From Phycomyces nitens (Eukaryota; Mucoromycota; Mucoromycetes; Mucorales; Phycomycetaceae), in NCBI GenBank assembly GCA_022702545.1, contig JAHRBC010000005.1:1798001-1862000 (forward strand): a stretch of DNA of 64,000 nucleotides, given 5' to 3'. Shown here in pieces: positions 33,105 to 45,049 of the stretch. Under the pieces are notes generated by a model. That model had not been told where the DNA came from, made no database searches, and saw nothing but the letters and a program-made list of their open reading frames with translations. The position numbers and the translations under genes are program-made. The number at the start of each line of letters is the position of its first letter. Positions within the stretch are counted from its first letter, which is position 1.

Positions 33105-33503
33105 TTTTGAAGAAATAAAAAAAAAGGCGAAAAGATGTACAAATGATAATAATGTTAATGTGCTATATGTTCCTATGGAAAGATGTCCTGCAAAAAGCGT
33201 CATTTATATAACCGCGTATCGGAATTCCAAATTTAAAACAGTCCTTGTAAGAATCCCCCCCTCCTTTTTTTTGGCAATGGGTTATAAAGGACTCTAATTT
33301 ATATAGTCTTGTGGGTTGGCACTCTAGCTTTTTCTTCTTCTGTTACGCTAAATGGTCTCCAGATATATCTATATAGACTCAAAGTCTTGGACCCAAAAAA
33401 TAAAATAAAAATAAAAAATAAAGATATGAATGGACTAGATTGTCTTGTGCACAGGGCTGGTATGCCATATTATATTATGGGTAAAATGAAATCATTGGAG
33501 GGG
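33105..33503. other. intergenic region between the Harbinger gene and VPS54
   Basis: No gene is seen; the strand has only short chance frames. Confidence 0.45.
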
Positions 33504-36500
33504 TTAATTGGTTCTAAGCGCAAGTCCATCAACTGTCTCGATAACTACATTAGAGGGAGGATCTATGTTTTGCAGAGAAGACAGCCGTTGGGTAAAAAAG
33601 GTGACATCCTTGGCAAGTCTAGAAAGACAGTTAATTAGTTAGTTAGTTAGTTGCCTGTCTGCCTGCCTATATCCAAATAATCCAAACCTTTGTTTGCCCT
33701 GTTCTGTATGGATCTCGAGACGACTGATTTGGTCCGAGAGTTGGGTCGTAAATGATGTAAATACTTGGGACATGATAAACTATATATACATACAGTACCC
33801 CAACTGAGCAAATGTGTCTAGTCAAATGGTGCTTACCTGTAGATCATGGTGAGGCAGGTACTTGCTTAGCACCTTGTGAAGTGTCATGGTTTCCTTGACA
33901 AGGGTCTCCATGTATTGGTTGGCCACCTTGCCTGTTATCTCTTGCTCATCCCACTGTATGTTTTGCATTGCCTTTACATGCACTGAGAATCTTTCATTCA
34001 TAATGGCCACCAACTTGGAGTGGATCTCAGACTGGTGGTCTTTATAGTCCCTGACAATCCGATCAAATTCTGATAAAAGAACTCTGTGCTTGGCCGGCAT
34101 GTTTCTTCCAATACAGTCTCGAAGGGATGGAATGAGTCCAATCATGAGTCCCACTGATTGTGATGCCAAGGCTTTATATCATTTTTGTTTATCAGTACCA
34201 AGTCTAACCCAAGCCATCAGTCTTACCCAGATGTTTAGCCGAGATGTTCTTTAGGCCAGCCGATCGCAAGGCCCCAGCACCCAGGATAACCTGACATATT
34301 CTTGAATTGAACAGCTAGAGAATATATCACAGTCAATCACACCATACAGCCATACAGGCATACAGCCATGTCTTGAAGAGTACCTTTAATAGCTCTACCA
34401 ACTTTTGCATAATATCGGTCGTGATTCCTTCTAGGTTGACGATACAGCGCAGATAGTCCTCAAACATCTTGATGATCAAGAGACTGCAGCCAACCACAAA
34501 GTAACTCTCGCCATGGACCACCAAGAATTTGGTTTTTTCACCAGCCTCATTGACCGTCTTGTCAGGCAAGGCAAACGATCCAATCCGACCCTCACACATT
34601 CTGTCCACGATGCGCTGGAAATCCGGAGGCACTTCACTGGCCATCCACTGCTCATTCTCAATCAATTGTGCCTCTTGTTTTATGCGTTCCATATGGAAAT
34701 GGTCGATAAATGCCTTTTGCTACACTCGAGTTTAATTACAGTCCATCCCAACAATTTTCTAGCCTACCTGAGTCAATACAATTCCACGAAGCCCAAAGCA
34801 CGACCTGGCACAGAAGCGTTCGGATTGTTGGATAAAGTGGCGCAATACGCTTGATAATCGATAGAAATCAGTTGGGTTTAGTAATGCATTTTGATCACCA
34901 CGGAATCCAATCATCTTTCCACATCGTACATGGGCCAAGTCGGCTGCCTCATGCACACTCTCCACAAGCTCCTTTTTAACTGCCTGGGTTCTTGCTTGTT
35001 TATCAGAGGGATCATAGTCGACCAGAAAAGTGTCTACGAGATGGGTAATAACCTGCTCATAAACAGTGGCCCTCTGGATAGAATAAAGAAGTCTGGCAAA
35101 TAAGCTGACCAGCATCTGAAAGAACGCATCAAATGGCATTGTCTTTAGGTGTTTGGCCAGACTTGTGCTATATAATAAGATGGATAAATAAACAGTGTTT
35201 GGTGGTAAATATTTTTGTACCTTTCAGGACTATCGTTGGTAGACACAACAGGATGATACTGCAAACAATCAGGTTATATATAAAGGAAAAAAAGTTTATG
35301 GACACCCAACTTACCTTGCGAACACACTCCTTGATTTCCACCAGCAGTTGGTCGTGGTATGCTTGGAGGGTAGATGCCAGCATGCTTGTTCGCAAAAGAC
35401 CCTTTGTACTTGGCACTAATTGATCCCACAACACCTTTTCCTTTTCCAGATCCACACGGTACTCTTTTGCCTTTTCATCTTCCAAGGTTTCTAGTGAGAG
35501 TTCAATTGCCTTGATCTCTTGTTCGTCTGCATCGTGTAGATTGGACATGAGAGCACTCATAAAGTCGTGTTGCATCATGAACCCAACCGCCTTTTCCATT
35601 TCATCCAATTGGGTCGAGAAGTTCACCAGGGCTCTGACCGCCTTGAGGTCCACGTCTCTGTCTGTCTGGTTCTTTCCTTGGAGGGCTGCCCTAGTCTCAT
35701 CCATCAAGTCCAGTGCTCCAAAGTAGTCTCCCTGACCCAAAAGAATCTGTATCATCGGCTGGGCAGACCGGATCTCTTTTACCCGCAATACCGTGTTTTC
35801 CAGGGTCTCAAGATTACGCCGTCGAATCTGGAGCTGGATGACCTTGAGGCCATCGACACACACTGTTGACTGGATTTCCTTCATCTTTTGCCGAATGGTG
35901 TGTATCTGGGCCACACAGTCGACCGTCTGCTGGTGGAGGGCCTGGAGGTTAGAAAGCGCCTCAAAAAACGAAGACGATCTGTTTTCTATTTCCCGTATCA
36001 GATGCACCTCTACTGTGTCGAGGTAATACGACAGCTTTTCCTGAAGGATGCTGTTTGTCGACACGGGTGGGTTTGGCCCACTGTTTCCAATGATATCTGC
36101 GCCCTCACACACTGCATCAAATGTCCGTGGGTTCTCGAGACAAAAGTCGGGCTGGAAAAAGATTGCCGGCACATTTTCCAGCATTGGCATCTCTCCAACC
36201 AAGGGTCGGCTGTCTTCGATATCGAGTGCCAGACTGTCAGAGGACATGACGTTGGGAAGGCTGTAAGGGTTACGACTGCTGCGTCGGTTGTGGGCCAGGT
36301 TTTCTTGGCTGGCTGGCTCAAGCATGGACCCATATGGGGAGTGCTGAGGAGAGATGGTCTCGATCTCGTCTGGTTTGTTGTGACGGTAACGGTCAAAGAC
36401 AGGTCTAATGTGATCAAGGTAGGTCTTAAAGTCGGATGCCTTGATTCGTGGGATCATGGCGTGTTCGACAGAGGGTACGTCTGACTTTCCGGGCTTTGCG

Positions 36501-36948
36501 CCAGACTGAGTGCGCTTGGCAGGGTCATTGAGGACACCTAGGAAGCGGATGAGATGGACAAGACGACTTGTGGCAAGAGATTACCTGAAATCGCATTGAA
36601 TCCAATGTCGCGGGTTGTCCAGGGTAGTGAGGTTTCACTCATGGTGCTAAAGTTGGAGTGATTGGAATGGTGGCGTGCATGGTGATGTGAGATGCGATAA
36701 TTGGTGGCAGGGCGGTTGAATGAGGACGCTGATCGGATGGAGGGTGCAGAGTTTGATCCATGGGGGTCGTCGCGTTGAAAGGGCCGATCACGTCCAAGTG
36801 GGTAGCGTAGGGAAGGAGAGCAGGCAAGTGGGGAGGTGCTGGGGGGAGAGGTGGCGAGTGAGGCTAGTTTAACGGTGGGTGTACCGAGATGGCGAGAGGA
36901 TTGTCCTCTATTGTCCTGGTCAATCGACGGACGTTCCTGAGGACGCAT
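33504..36948 (-). CDS. VPS54: Vps54, GARP complex subunit
   Basis: Nine exons (36948-36585, 36537-35315, 35258-35221, 35167-34768, 34719-34384, 34314-34227, 34171-33837, 33779-33688, 33618-33504) keep phase and give 996 aa, close to the animal protein. GARP (Vps51-54) tethers endosome-derived vesicles to the trans-Golgi. A long basic, disordered N-terminus (about 130 aa) precedes a coiled-coil region (DTVEVHLIREIENRSSSFFE, then LHQQTVDCVAQIHTIRQKMK), the helical rods, and the C-terminal Vps54 domain (YHPVVSTNDSPE, FHMERIKQEAQLIENEQW, FKKLVELLKLFNSRICQVIL-type segment, HLALASQSVGLM, KYLPHHDLQ). The acceptor of exon 8 was chosen at TATATAG because the nearer CCCAAG would break phase. A direct TTAG repeat sits in the last intron. 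Confidence 0.92.
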
Positions 36949-37221
36949 TTATGATGTACAGGTAAATATTTAGAGTGTATTTGGACAGGTGTATATCTTT
37001 AGATACATATATTCATGTATGTATGTATGTATTTGTATGTGTATTTGTATGTGTGTTTGTACGTGTAATGAGGTAGAAAAAGCGAAAGGAAAGAAGGACG
37101 GTGTATGAAAAGAACAAGGCGGAATGAAAATGTTATATGTGTTGGATGGAATTTACAGAATAATAATAATAATAATAATAATAAAATAATAAAATAAAAG
37201 AGACTTTATATAATATAATTG

Positions 37222-39030
37222 TTATTCCTCAGATACCATCCCAAGATCTTTGTGCTTGTCCTCCAAGGGCTCAGGAGGAGCAAGGGATGGGTTAGTCCAG
37301 ACATTGCTCATGCGCCGCAATGCGCTAGACCAACTGCTTCGGCTGGGTGTAGGCTGAGGGCCATGACTGGTGTTTAAAGACGTACTGTGTCTCCTGTCCT
37401 CCACACCAAGATTCTTGGTGGTGCCTTCGGTCTTGTAGGACATTGTGTGAGGGCGCGACTGACGGTTCGTAGCTCTGCTCAACAGGGTGCTCGAAAAGGA
37501 CCTGACGGGGCTAATGGTTTCGGGAGAGGTCTTTGGTGGACGTGTGGGGGTGGATTTCTTGGTGACAAGCAGAGGTACGGCAGGCTTGGGTTTGGGCTGG
37601 TCAATACTGAGGACGTCTTCGAGCTGCTTATTGCTGACAATCCGCATAAGAATCTTGTTCATGTAGAGCTGCAAGGCTCTGTTGGTATCCTGCAGCATCT
37701 TGGTTTCGTCCGTCAATTCTAGAGCCATAGATGAGCACAAGACATTAAGCATCGTATTTTTGAATTACTCTGGATAATCCTTGTGTTTTCGTCCGTGGCC
37801 TGCTTGGCTTCCCAGTCAGTCGTACCAACAGATACGAGATTGAGTTCTGCTGCCAGATTCAAGCTGTTGCTACTTGCCGTACTACTCGAAGGGTTCATAC
37901 TACGTCTCTTGTCCTGTACTCCATCAGCCTCCTGATCAACCTGTGCAAATTGAGGATTCAGTGCTCAGTATTCAATAAATATTTGGATTTTGCTTTTTTT
38001 TTTTAAAAAAAAAAAGGCTGGTTAGTATTCTAAAGCTTACTTGCAAGATTGGATCCATCATAAATTCGCCACTAATGGTCTTTTCGTGCAATAGGATCTG
38101 ATAACTCTCGTTCTCTTCCATAAGCGAGCGATTGAGGTGCTTCATGCTAGACACCTCTTGCTCCAGATGCTCTAGTTTGCTTAATTGTGCTCTAACCTGT
38201 AGAGCCTGTTCCTGGATCATTGTCTGGCTGTTCTCGGCATCTCTTTTCAGGTCTGTGATGATCTTGTCCTGAGACTTTACCATTCTCTGGGCAGCTTTGG
38301 CCTCGCGCGAGTATTTGCTATCGATGGTCTGGAGGCGTGGAGAAGGGGTTGAGGTGGCTGGTGGAACTTCTTCTTTTGCTTCTACTGCACGCTGGGTCAG
38401 TAGGGGGCTTTCTGTTGGCTTGGCAACTGTCTTGCGTTTGGGTGTCCGTGGTTCTGCCTGCTGGGCATTCAAGCTCCTGATCTGGTTATAAAAGTCGGCT
38501 TCACGTTGCTGCCAGCGCACTCGTTCGGTTTCAAAGGTCTGAAGCTATAAAAAACATAATTAATTATTAATTTAAAAAATAATAAAAGAAAAAAAGAAAA
38601 ATGTTACCTCAAAGGCCATCTTTTTCTCGGTGTCCTTCTTTGCCTTTGTGAGCTGTAGATTCTCCTTTTGGCATTTTGCCATGGCTTGCTCGTGGGTGTA
38701 TATTTCGGTCTCCAGACGTTCTTGGATATTGCTGTAATTCACAGTCTCCTGTTGAAGACTGGCTATTTTCTGCACAATAGAGCGTCAATGGCTGGTAAGA
38801 ATATCAATGGCACACTACCTTTTGGAGATACTCTCTATCGTTCTCTGATGACCGTTGGGATTCTTTGTTGTCTTGCAGTTGTCTTTTCAGCTAAGCATTG
38901 TCATTAATAAATAGAGAATACATTTGGGATGGCCTACATCCATATTTTGGTTCTGTAATTCGTCTATTTGGCTCTGGAGTGCATATAAAACGGCGTGGAT
39001 ATCGATTTCATTTGGAGTGTCTGCAGTCAT
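37222..39030 (-). CDS. coiled-coil protein, 499 aa
   Basis: Six exons (39030-38938, 38890-38819, 38769-38608, 38544-38041, 37940-37769, 37718-37222) close in phase. The protein starts MTADTPNEIDIHAVLYALQS and has long coiled coils (residues about 15-105 and 180-260: IASLQQETVNYSNIQERLET, SMKHLNRSLMEENESYQILL). A central Pro/Thr linker follows, then a conserved-looking helix LTDETKMLQDTNRALQLYMN with KILMRIV after it, and a basic Ser/Pro-rich tail. Helices of this last kind occur in fungal coiled-coil proteins of uncertain role, sometimes named M-repeat proteins. No motor, kinase or membrane domain is visible. It lies 273 bp downstream of the VPS54 start, tail towards that promoter; no functional link is implied. 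Confidence 0.8.
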
Positions 39031-39851
39031 GGTGTACTGAAGCACTGGTGCCATGGGGGGGTTTTTTTATATATATAAAAAAGAAAGTGTGGGGGGCAGG
39101 AAAGAAAAAGGGACAATGAAAACGAAAAGGAAAATGATGAAGAATAGCACGTTGGAAAGAGGGCTTTTGTGGGACGTGTTGGCAATGCCTTGTTGCAATT
39201 CCAATCCAATGCCCAAAGAAGAAACCCCGCCTTGTCCCTTGAGATTCTTGTCAATCAGCAAATGGTTCTTTTGATGGCAAGATAATAATGATATATATAT
39301 AAAAAGAGATAGGGTATTTGAATAGAACTAAATGGCCTGTACGTGCATGTGCATTCATTACATGTAATGTGTATGAAGAAACAAGGTCAATTGGGCAGAG
39401 TTTTTTTTTACAAGTATATTTTTCTAGGGAATGTGAGTGATGCAGCACTGGCCTAATTATTTTACAAGGTGCCACAGATTAATATTATCTGGTATAAATT
39501 TGTATTTTTGTATTCTTGGCTGTCCATTCCCATCTCATGATAGCCATATTGTTATATATTGTTTAATTCCAAGGAGTCTCCTTGTTACATTTATATTATT
39601 CTGAATCACTACTCAATTAACAAATTCCCCCTTTTTTTCTATTATTTATTTATTCTTATTTTCTGCTAATGGCCAATCACCAGAGATACACACACACAGA
39701 TTATTGGCCTGTTAGCCACAGAAAGATGATTTCCAAAGTTTTGGGATTTATAGATTAATGATATATATTAAAAAGATTAGTAGGTGTATTAAGTAAGTAT
39801 ATATGTACAAAAATAAAAGAAAAACAAGGAAATAAATAGTAGTAGTAGTAG
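39031..39851. other. intergenic region
   Basis: Poly-T/AT-rich promoter sequence of the coiled-coil gene, then AT-rich DNA. No gene is seen. Confidence 0.5.
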
Positions 39852-40316
39852 TTAATGGAGACTGTCTGAACTAGACCGGCGGGAAGAGTTGCTCATAAGA
39901 GACGGCAGGTCATCTTCATTGAGCGACAGGCTGGAAGATGATCTCAGAGCTACTGCTGAGGGCGTAAAGAATTCATGTGGTCCACCCAAGGCTGTTGTTA
40001 GGCATTCGGGGCTGGGGAGATCGAATTCGGGCGGTTGGCTTATATCGACCCAGTGGTCCCGAATCTTCTCCTCAATAGGAGGGATATACACACCGGTATC
40101 GCTGACCATCGACAGTTCATAGACCTCGGATATATGAGGCAGATTGTCCACTGGCTTCTTAAAGGGACGGAAAGACTGCTTGGCGGTTTCTTTTGGAGTG
40201 TCTTTTGGAGTGTCTTTTGGGGCTTCTTTTGGAATAGGTGCAATGTCCACCTTTGATCTTTGCCAGAACTTGGGCTTAAGGAAACCCCTGTAGGATGATT
40301 CTTGGACGGCAGCCAT
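39852..40316 (-). CDS. small Ser/Pro-rich orphan protein, 154 aa
   Basis: Single exon starting MAAVQESSYRGFLKPKFWQR. Residues about 31-45 contain short tandem copies of PKDT/PKET, encoded by a near-perfect nucleotide repeat at 40190-40230. The middle has PFKKPVDNLPHISEVYELSM and IPPIEEKIRDHWVDISQPPE. The C-terminus is serine-rich (SSSSLSLNEDDLPSLMSNSS) and looks like a phosphorylated disordered tail. No known domain. The start has a good context (GACATGGC). The amino-acid composition and codon pattern support a real gene, but without homologs this remains open. Confidence 0.6.
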   Translation of the reverse strand: MAAVQESSYRGFLKPKFWQRSKVDIAPIPKEAPKDTPKDTPKETAKQSFRPFKKPVDNLPHISEVYELSMVSDTGVYIPPIEEKIRDHWVDISQPPEFDLPSPECLTTALGGPHEFFTPSAVALRSSSSLSLNEDDLPSLMSNSSRRSSSDSLH

Positions 40317-42799
40317 GTCTGTAATTAGGTATGAAAGTAATAAAGCAATCTCTTGGATTTCTGCTTGACTTTATAAATCATAATGGCTAAAATATAAACC
40401 ATTTTCCGAGTCACCAAGGAGTTCAAAACTATCAGGTCTCTTGGATCTATAATAATAATGTCCCGTTATTACGTAGAAATCACCAGCTTTATACTGGTGA
40501 CAATTGCAGGACAATAGCACCTATCCTAATATGGCCAATATTTGGATTCAGAATCACATTGATATATAGAGGCACCAATAATGCTGGGTCATACAAGCAC
40601 TATTGGTCCAATTGCTCGTCTTCTTTCCATTCTTTTTTCTTCTTTATTCGCAAATCAGACTACCGGTGCACCAAAGTTTTTTTAAAATGTAGACTGAAAC
40701 TTGCCAAAACAGGAAATCGCAAGTTTTTTATTTTCAGGTCAATCACATATACACACATATATAAACTGTAAATGAGACACATTGGCTGGTTTTATTTTGA
40801 AGCGTCATATTAAAAAAAAAAGAATGAATGGACAACGATTATCAAGGGGACCCAGGAAAACGGAATAAAAAGCACAAAAAGACAACAGTTGTCATTTGGC
40901 AACCCTTATTGTCTTTAGCCTTTAGCACCCATTCTAGTTCACAAGGAAAGCATTGTTGCTTTAAAAGACAATTACCATCAGAGTATGTTGTCGTCACAAG
41001 CTTGTCATGCTCATGGCGTTTCCCTGTTGAACAAGGTTTGGACATTTGTCATTTCCTCTTTGAGAGTGTCTATATTGCCTCTTTATGATAACCATTAGAT
41101 CTTCAACTAGCTTTCTCTGGGGGATCTCTTGATGGGGTGGCCAATTGTTACTATCTGACCTGTGTTTTGTAGTGGACCAGCATGCAACAAGTGCTGAGTA
41201 ATGATGGGAGTTTGGACATTAGACTATATTCCAATAAACTGCCAGCAGAATAGACACAATGTAACAATCTCCACAATCCTGACAATACTGACAATACTGA
41301 CTCTTGACAGACATGCCTTTAATGTCATCAAATACAAACTAGCCTTGGAATAAGCTTAAAGGCATGTTGATTTCATTGCAATTATAAAAAAAAGTACTGA
41401 AAAACATAAAAGTAATCCAACAACTTTATTTGTTTCAAAAAACAAAAACAAAAAAAAACATATATATAAATGCTGTAACCAATAGATTTTCATTTAGTGT
41501 TACACACGTGTGAAATATGCGATTCATGTTTTTCTATATATTTTTTTTTGTTGCTTCTTCTTCTTCAACCACAGAGGTTATTATATTTATAGAGCGCTGG
41601 AACTCTATTTTCAGAAATAGACTTGGCTTCATTTGGAAAGATCCAGCCTATGAAAATTAGGTTTCCATGGCAAAAAAAGAAAAGACAGATAGGAAATCCT
41701 TGGCAGAAACTCAAGTCAGGTTAAAGATTTAGCTTTATTTCTCTCTTGCACAGTGCTTCCAAGGACCAATTCTGTAGCCAATCCAAATCGATTTTCTCAT
41801 CTTTAAAAAAAAGAAAGGGTCGTATTTTTAGGACCCATGCTATCCTTTGAGAATGATGTCGTGTTGTGCTGATTTCTTGGCACTCAAAAGTATAAACAGC
41901 AGACTTATTTCATTTGTGTAATTCTTTTTATCAAAAGATTTTAGATTCTGAGATGATGGAAATGTGGTTGATGAGAATAAGGGGGCCCTGAACTGATAGA
42001 GTATACAGTGTGGAAACAATTGCCACTCACACAGATTACTTGAATAGTGCAAATAGGAAAAGGGGCAGGCATAAAAACACGATTACAACATTGGTTACCA
42101 CCATCTAGGATAAGGTTAGGTTTTTCGACTTGAAAGAAAAAGAAATGTTGGAGTGCATCAACTGCAGCAATGGGTATGGCTGTAAATCGACACAGTGCAA
42201 AAGATCACAATATTACATATTAAAAGACTTCTTTTTTGTCAAAAATACTTCTTTACTCTACTCTTTACGCATCACAATCTACACATTAGAATCAGTTTTT
42301 TTAAAATCATATTAGAAGAGGAGGTTTTTGGGGTTTCTTATTTTCACTTTCCCATTTTCTGTGCCCATGACGTACATTTTTAATTTATTTTTACTTTTCA
42401 CTTTAAAAGCTTTTTTTTTTCCGAAAAGGGAAATGTAAAGATAAAGTCTATCTACCAAACTTCAAATACATAATAACTTTCTTTATTCTATTGAAAACAC
42501 TTTAATGCTCTTATTAAACCATCCAAAAACACCAAGTTTGTAATTATTCTATAGCAAAAAAAAAGTATTCATACTTTCCGAGATATTATTGAATGATCCG
42601 GCTAAACACCATGGTAGAAATAACAGAGTTGTCTCTTTGCATTTTGTGCAAATAGCCCCAATTATTTTCTAATTCTATACCACCTGGAGACTAAAAATGG
42701 AAAAATAGCCTTTTATGGAAAATACAAAAAAGTGAAAATGTAATATTGGGTTTTCATTGGATCCTTTTTTATATATATACGCTGCGACATTAACTGCCG
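40317..42799. other. long AT-rich intergenic region
   Basis: No gene recognised. Small open frames (for example 40828-41088) have no protein-like conservation that I can see. A TATATATATAC stretch at 42770-42780 borders the LTR-like copy B. Confidence 0.45.
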
Positions 42800-43213
42800 G
42801 TTTGCCGTGAGGGAGGAGGAAAGTTATACCCAAAGGTGTGTGCGCGTGGGGGGATGTTGGGGATAAGGCACGATGAGGGTAGCCACAGAAAAGTAATAGA
42901 ATAAAGTGAATAGGGTAGTTCTCTCAACGACCCAGACAATACGAAATGACCAGAGCGACCAATGTCCTCTGCGACAAGTATAGAATTGACAGGAAAAGAA
43001 TCTGTTTTTATTCAAAGTGGCTGATATTGAGCTAATAAGCCCATAGCCTCCAAGGCAGTACTGACTATCGAAGAAACCCCATTTACATACCAATTGTAAC
43101 AACAGCTATTGCTAGCTAGTAGACCGGCTATAAACACTAGACAACTTGAGCTTCCTTCCTCATAATAGTCCCGTAACTAGTTACTTTAACCCGCTCAAGT
43201 ACCCTATGTGTCA
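42800..43213 (-). mobile_element. solo-LTR-like repeat, copy B
   Basis: Read on the minus strand from 43213 it starts TGACACATAGGGTACTTGAG and follows copy A (7342) for at least 130 bp: GTAACTAGTTACG, TGAGGAAGGA, CTACTAGCTAGCAAT and others match. A TTTATAGCCGG stretch stands where copy A has TTTAAGGCCGG, and an AATAAAAA polyadenylation-like signal follows. The two copies are about 75 percent identical in the best-matched part. The left boundary near 42800 is approximate. No internal retrotransposon genes lie next to it. Confidence 0.6.
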
Positions 43214-43597
43214 AAAGAACACATTTCAATACACTCGGCCTTCTTCCCACTAAATATTGCGTATCGATTGTCCAGTGCACACACACACACACACATACAA
43301 GAATTCTCACTAAACCACTACCCTAACAAATAAGACCTTGATCACTCTCTTCATAAACCTAAGCGCCCTAAGCCAACGATGCTAGAGAGAGAGAGACGTT
43401 CTTGTATCACAACCGATACAACATGTTTGTTGTCACTTTTTAGGTAGATGTATGTTCTGCCAAATGCTTTGACAACTTCCCTACCAAAGAAAGATGATAA
43501 AAAAGGGACACACACCAATCTGTAAGCCAATAGAAAAGATGAGAAGAAGAAAAAAACAAAAAAAAACAAAGGCTTCATCGTTTTGTTAAAAAAAGCC
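43214..43597. other. spacer between LTR-like copy B and the broken zinc-finger gene
   Basis: Contains an (AC)n tract (about 43278-43295), a GAGAGA tract near 43387 and A/C-rich low-complexity sequence. No gene is seen. Confidence 0.45.
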
Positions 43598-45049
43598 ATG
43601 TCCAGATTATGAGGAACCATTCAGCAGATTTCAAGATATGAAAAGGCACATATTTACTCAACACGACAAGGATCTCACATCACGTTCAAAGAAAGACCAT
43701 GGCAAATCAACAGATGGAATTCCAATGCATGTGTACAACACAAGCAACATGAAGAAATATACACAAGAAGGCACACACATCATTACTAAATTCGCTTGCC
43801 CATGCTGTTGCGACATATTTAATATTGTTTCAAAACTTGCACGCCACGTCGACAATAAACATGTAACAAGAGCGCCATCACTTGAAAACCTATCTCCTAA
43901 AGACAAACGATGGGTCCTGGATGGTCACGATATTTCAAGCCTATTTCACGAATATTGCCAATCTTGTATTGCTGCGTCGCATACAGCTGAATTTGCCATT
44001 GAAATCCATTTCAACGAGCATTTGGCCCTGTTAACGTTATATCTAATAAACAATACAAAAAAAACGAGCATTTGGCTATGTCTGGTGTCCTTGTCTTGTA
44101 GCGATGGGTCAGTTATGAAGATTTGCTAGCCGAAACTTTCCCACCCTCTTTATTGACAACATCGCGCACTGCAATACTGGTCAAATACAAGCGCAGCATA
44201 TTCCAACCAAACATTAGATCAGCAGTTCAATCGATTATTCAGTAGTTTGTGGATGAAGACATCACGGAAACACGAGCTAGAATCGAGCTTCTCACACTTT
44301 GCGAGCCAACTGCTACTTCCTCGCCACAAGATTCCATTGAGCCAATGGAATATGAATGTGCAGTTATCATGGCAATAGTGGCTTTACTCCCGTATCTATA
44401 TGATTGTGACATCAAGCCACTCTCTGAAGCACATCTGACTTCTAGCTACGTATATCCATTTATGCACGGCCTTTCGTCAGCAAAGAAGCCTTCAAAAGTC
44501 GTGCATTGCTCAAATATAATCCCAGAAGAGTTTGACGATGCTGTCAATCGAGCAGATTACAAGATTGATGTGTATGGATCTCCTGAGTACCGGTTCACAT
44601 ACACCAATGCTTATGGAGATATATATATATATATATAATAACAGCAATGTTTCCATCACACTGCTTGCTAAAGATTTTTATCGATTGTGCATCTTTAGCA
44701 AAAACAAAAAAGTAATTCATCAGTACAATTTGATAAACGTCTTGTCCTTCCAAGCTACAGGCAACTCGGTCACATTTTTTTTACGATGCAATCGGAATAC
44801 CCATTCTTATATACTGTCACAGAATTGGTTCGGTTGCGTATTCCAATGAATAAATGTGATCTCTTGGATTTGATGGGACGTGTGGACAACTTTCTTCTTG
44901 TTGCCTCATTGTACCGAGACCATTGCGTGGTTAGTGAAAATGATCTGGCGCCTTGGAGCTGTGATACACTGCCGAGCGCATATTTTGACGTGCTCAAGAA
45001 CAAATTAGCATCAAGGAAGCGAACCTGTAACATGGCTCTTGGCTCTTGA
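43598..45049 (+). pseudogene. broken gene with zinc-finger-like N-terminus
   Basis: A plus-strand remnant. The N-terminal part reads DYEEPFSRFQDMKRHIFTQH and then ACPCCCDIFNIVSKLARHVD followed by NKH, two C2H2-like units. The middle reads RWVSYEDLLAETFPPSLLTT, ITETRARIELLTLCE and FTYTNAYGD. The C-terminal part reads EYPFLYTVTELVRLRIPMNK, then DLLDLMGRVDNFLLVASLYR and stops near 45049. In-frame stops (near 44098 and 44243), a small insertion between short direct repeats (AACGAGCATTTGGC at about 44016 and 44067), an (AT)n tract inside the coding region (about 44620-44638) and a frame change near 44784 break it. I recall similar C-termini in unnamed mucoralean proteins, possibly element-associated, but cannot name the family. 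Confidence 0.6.

Noticed and set aside
43278..43295. Short direct repeats (AC)n and other tandem tracts as a CRISPR array
   Set aside because: They are microsatellites without spacers, in a eukaryotic genome.
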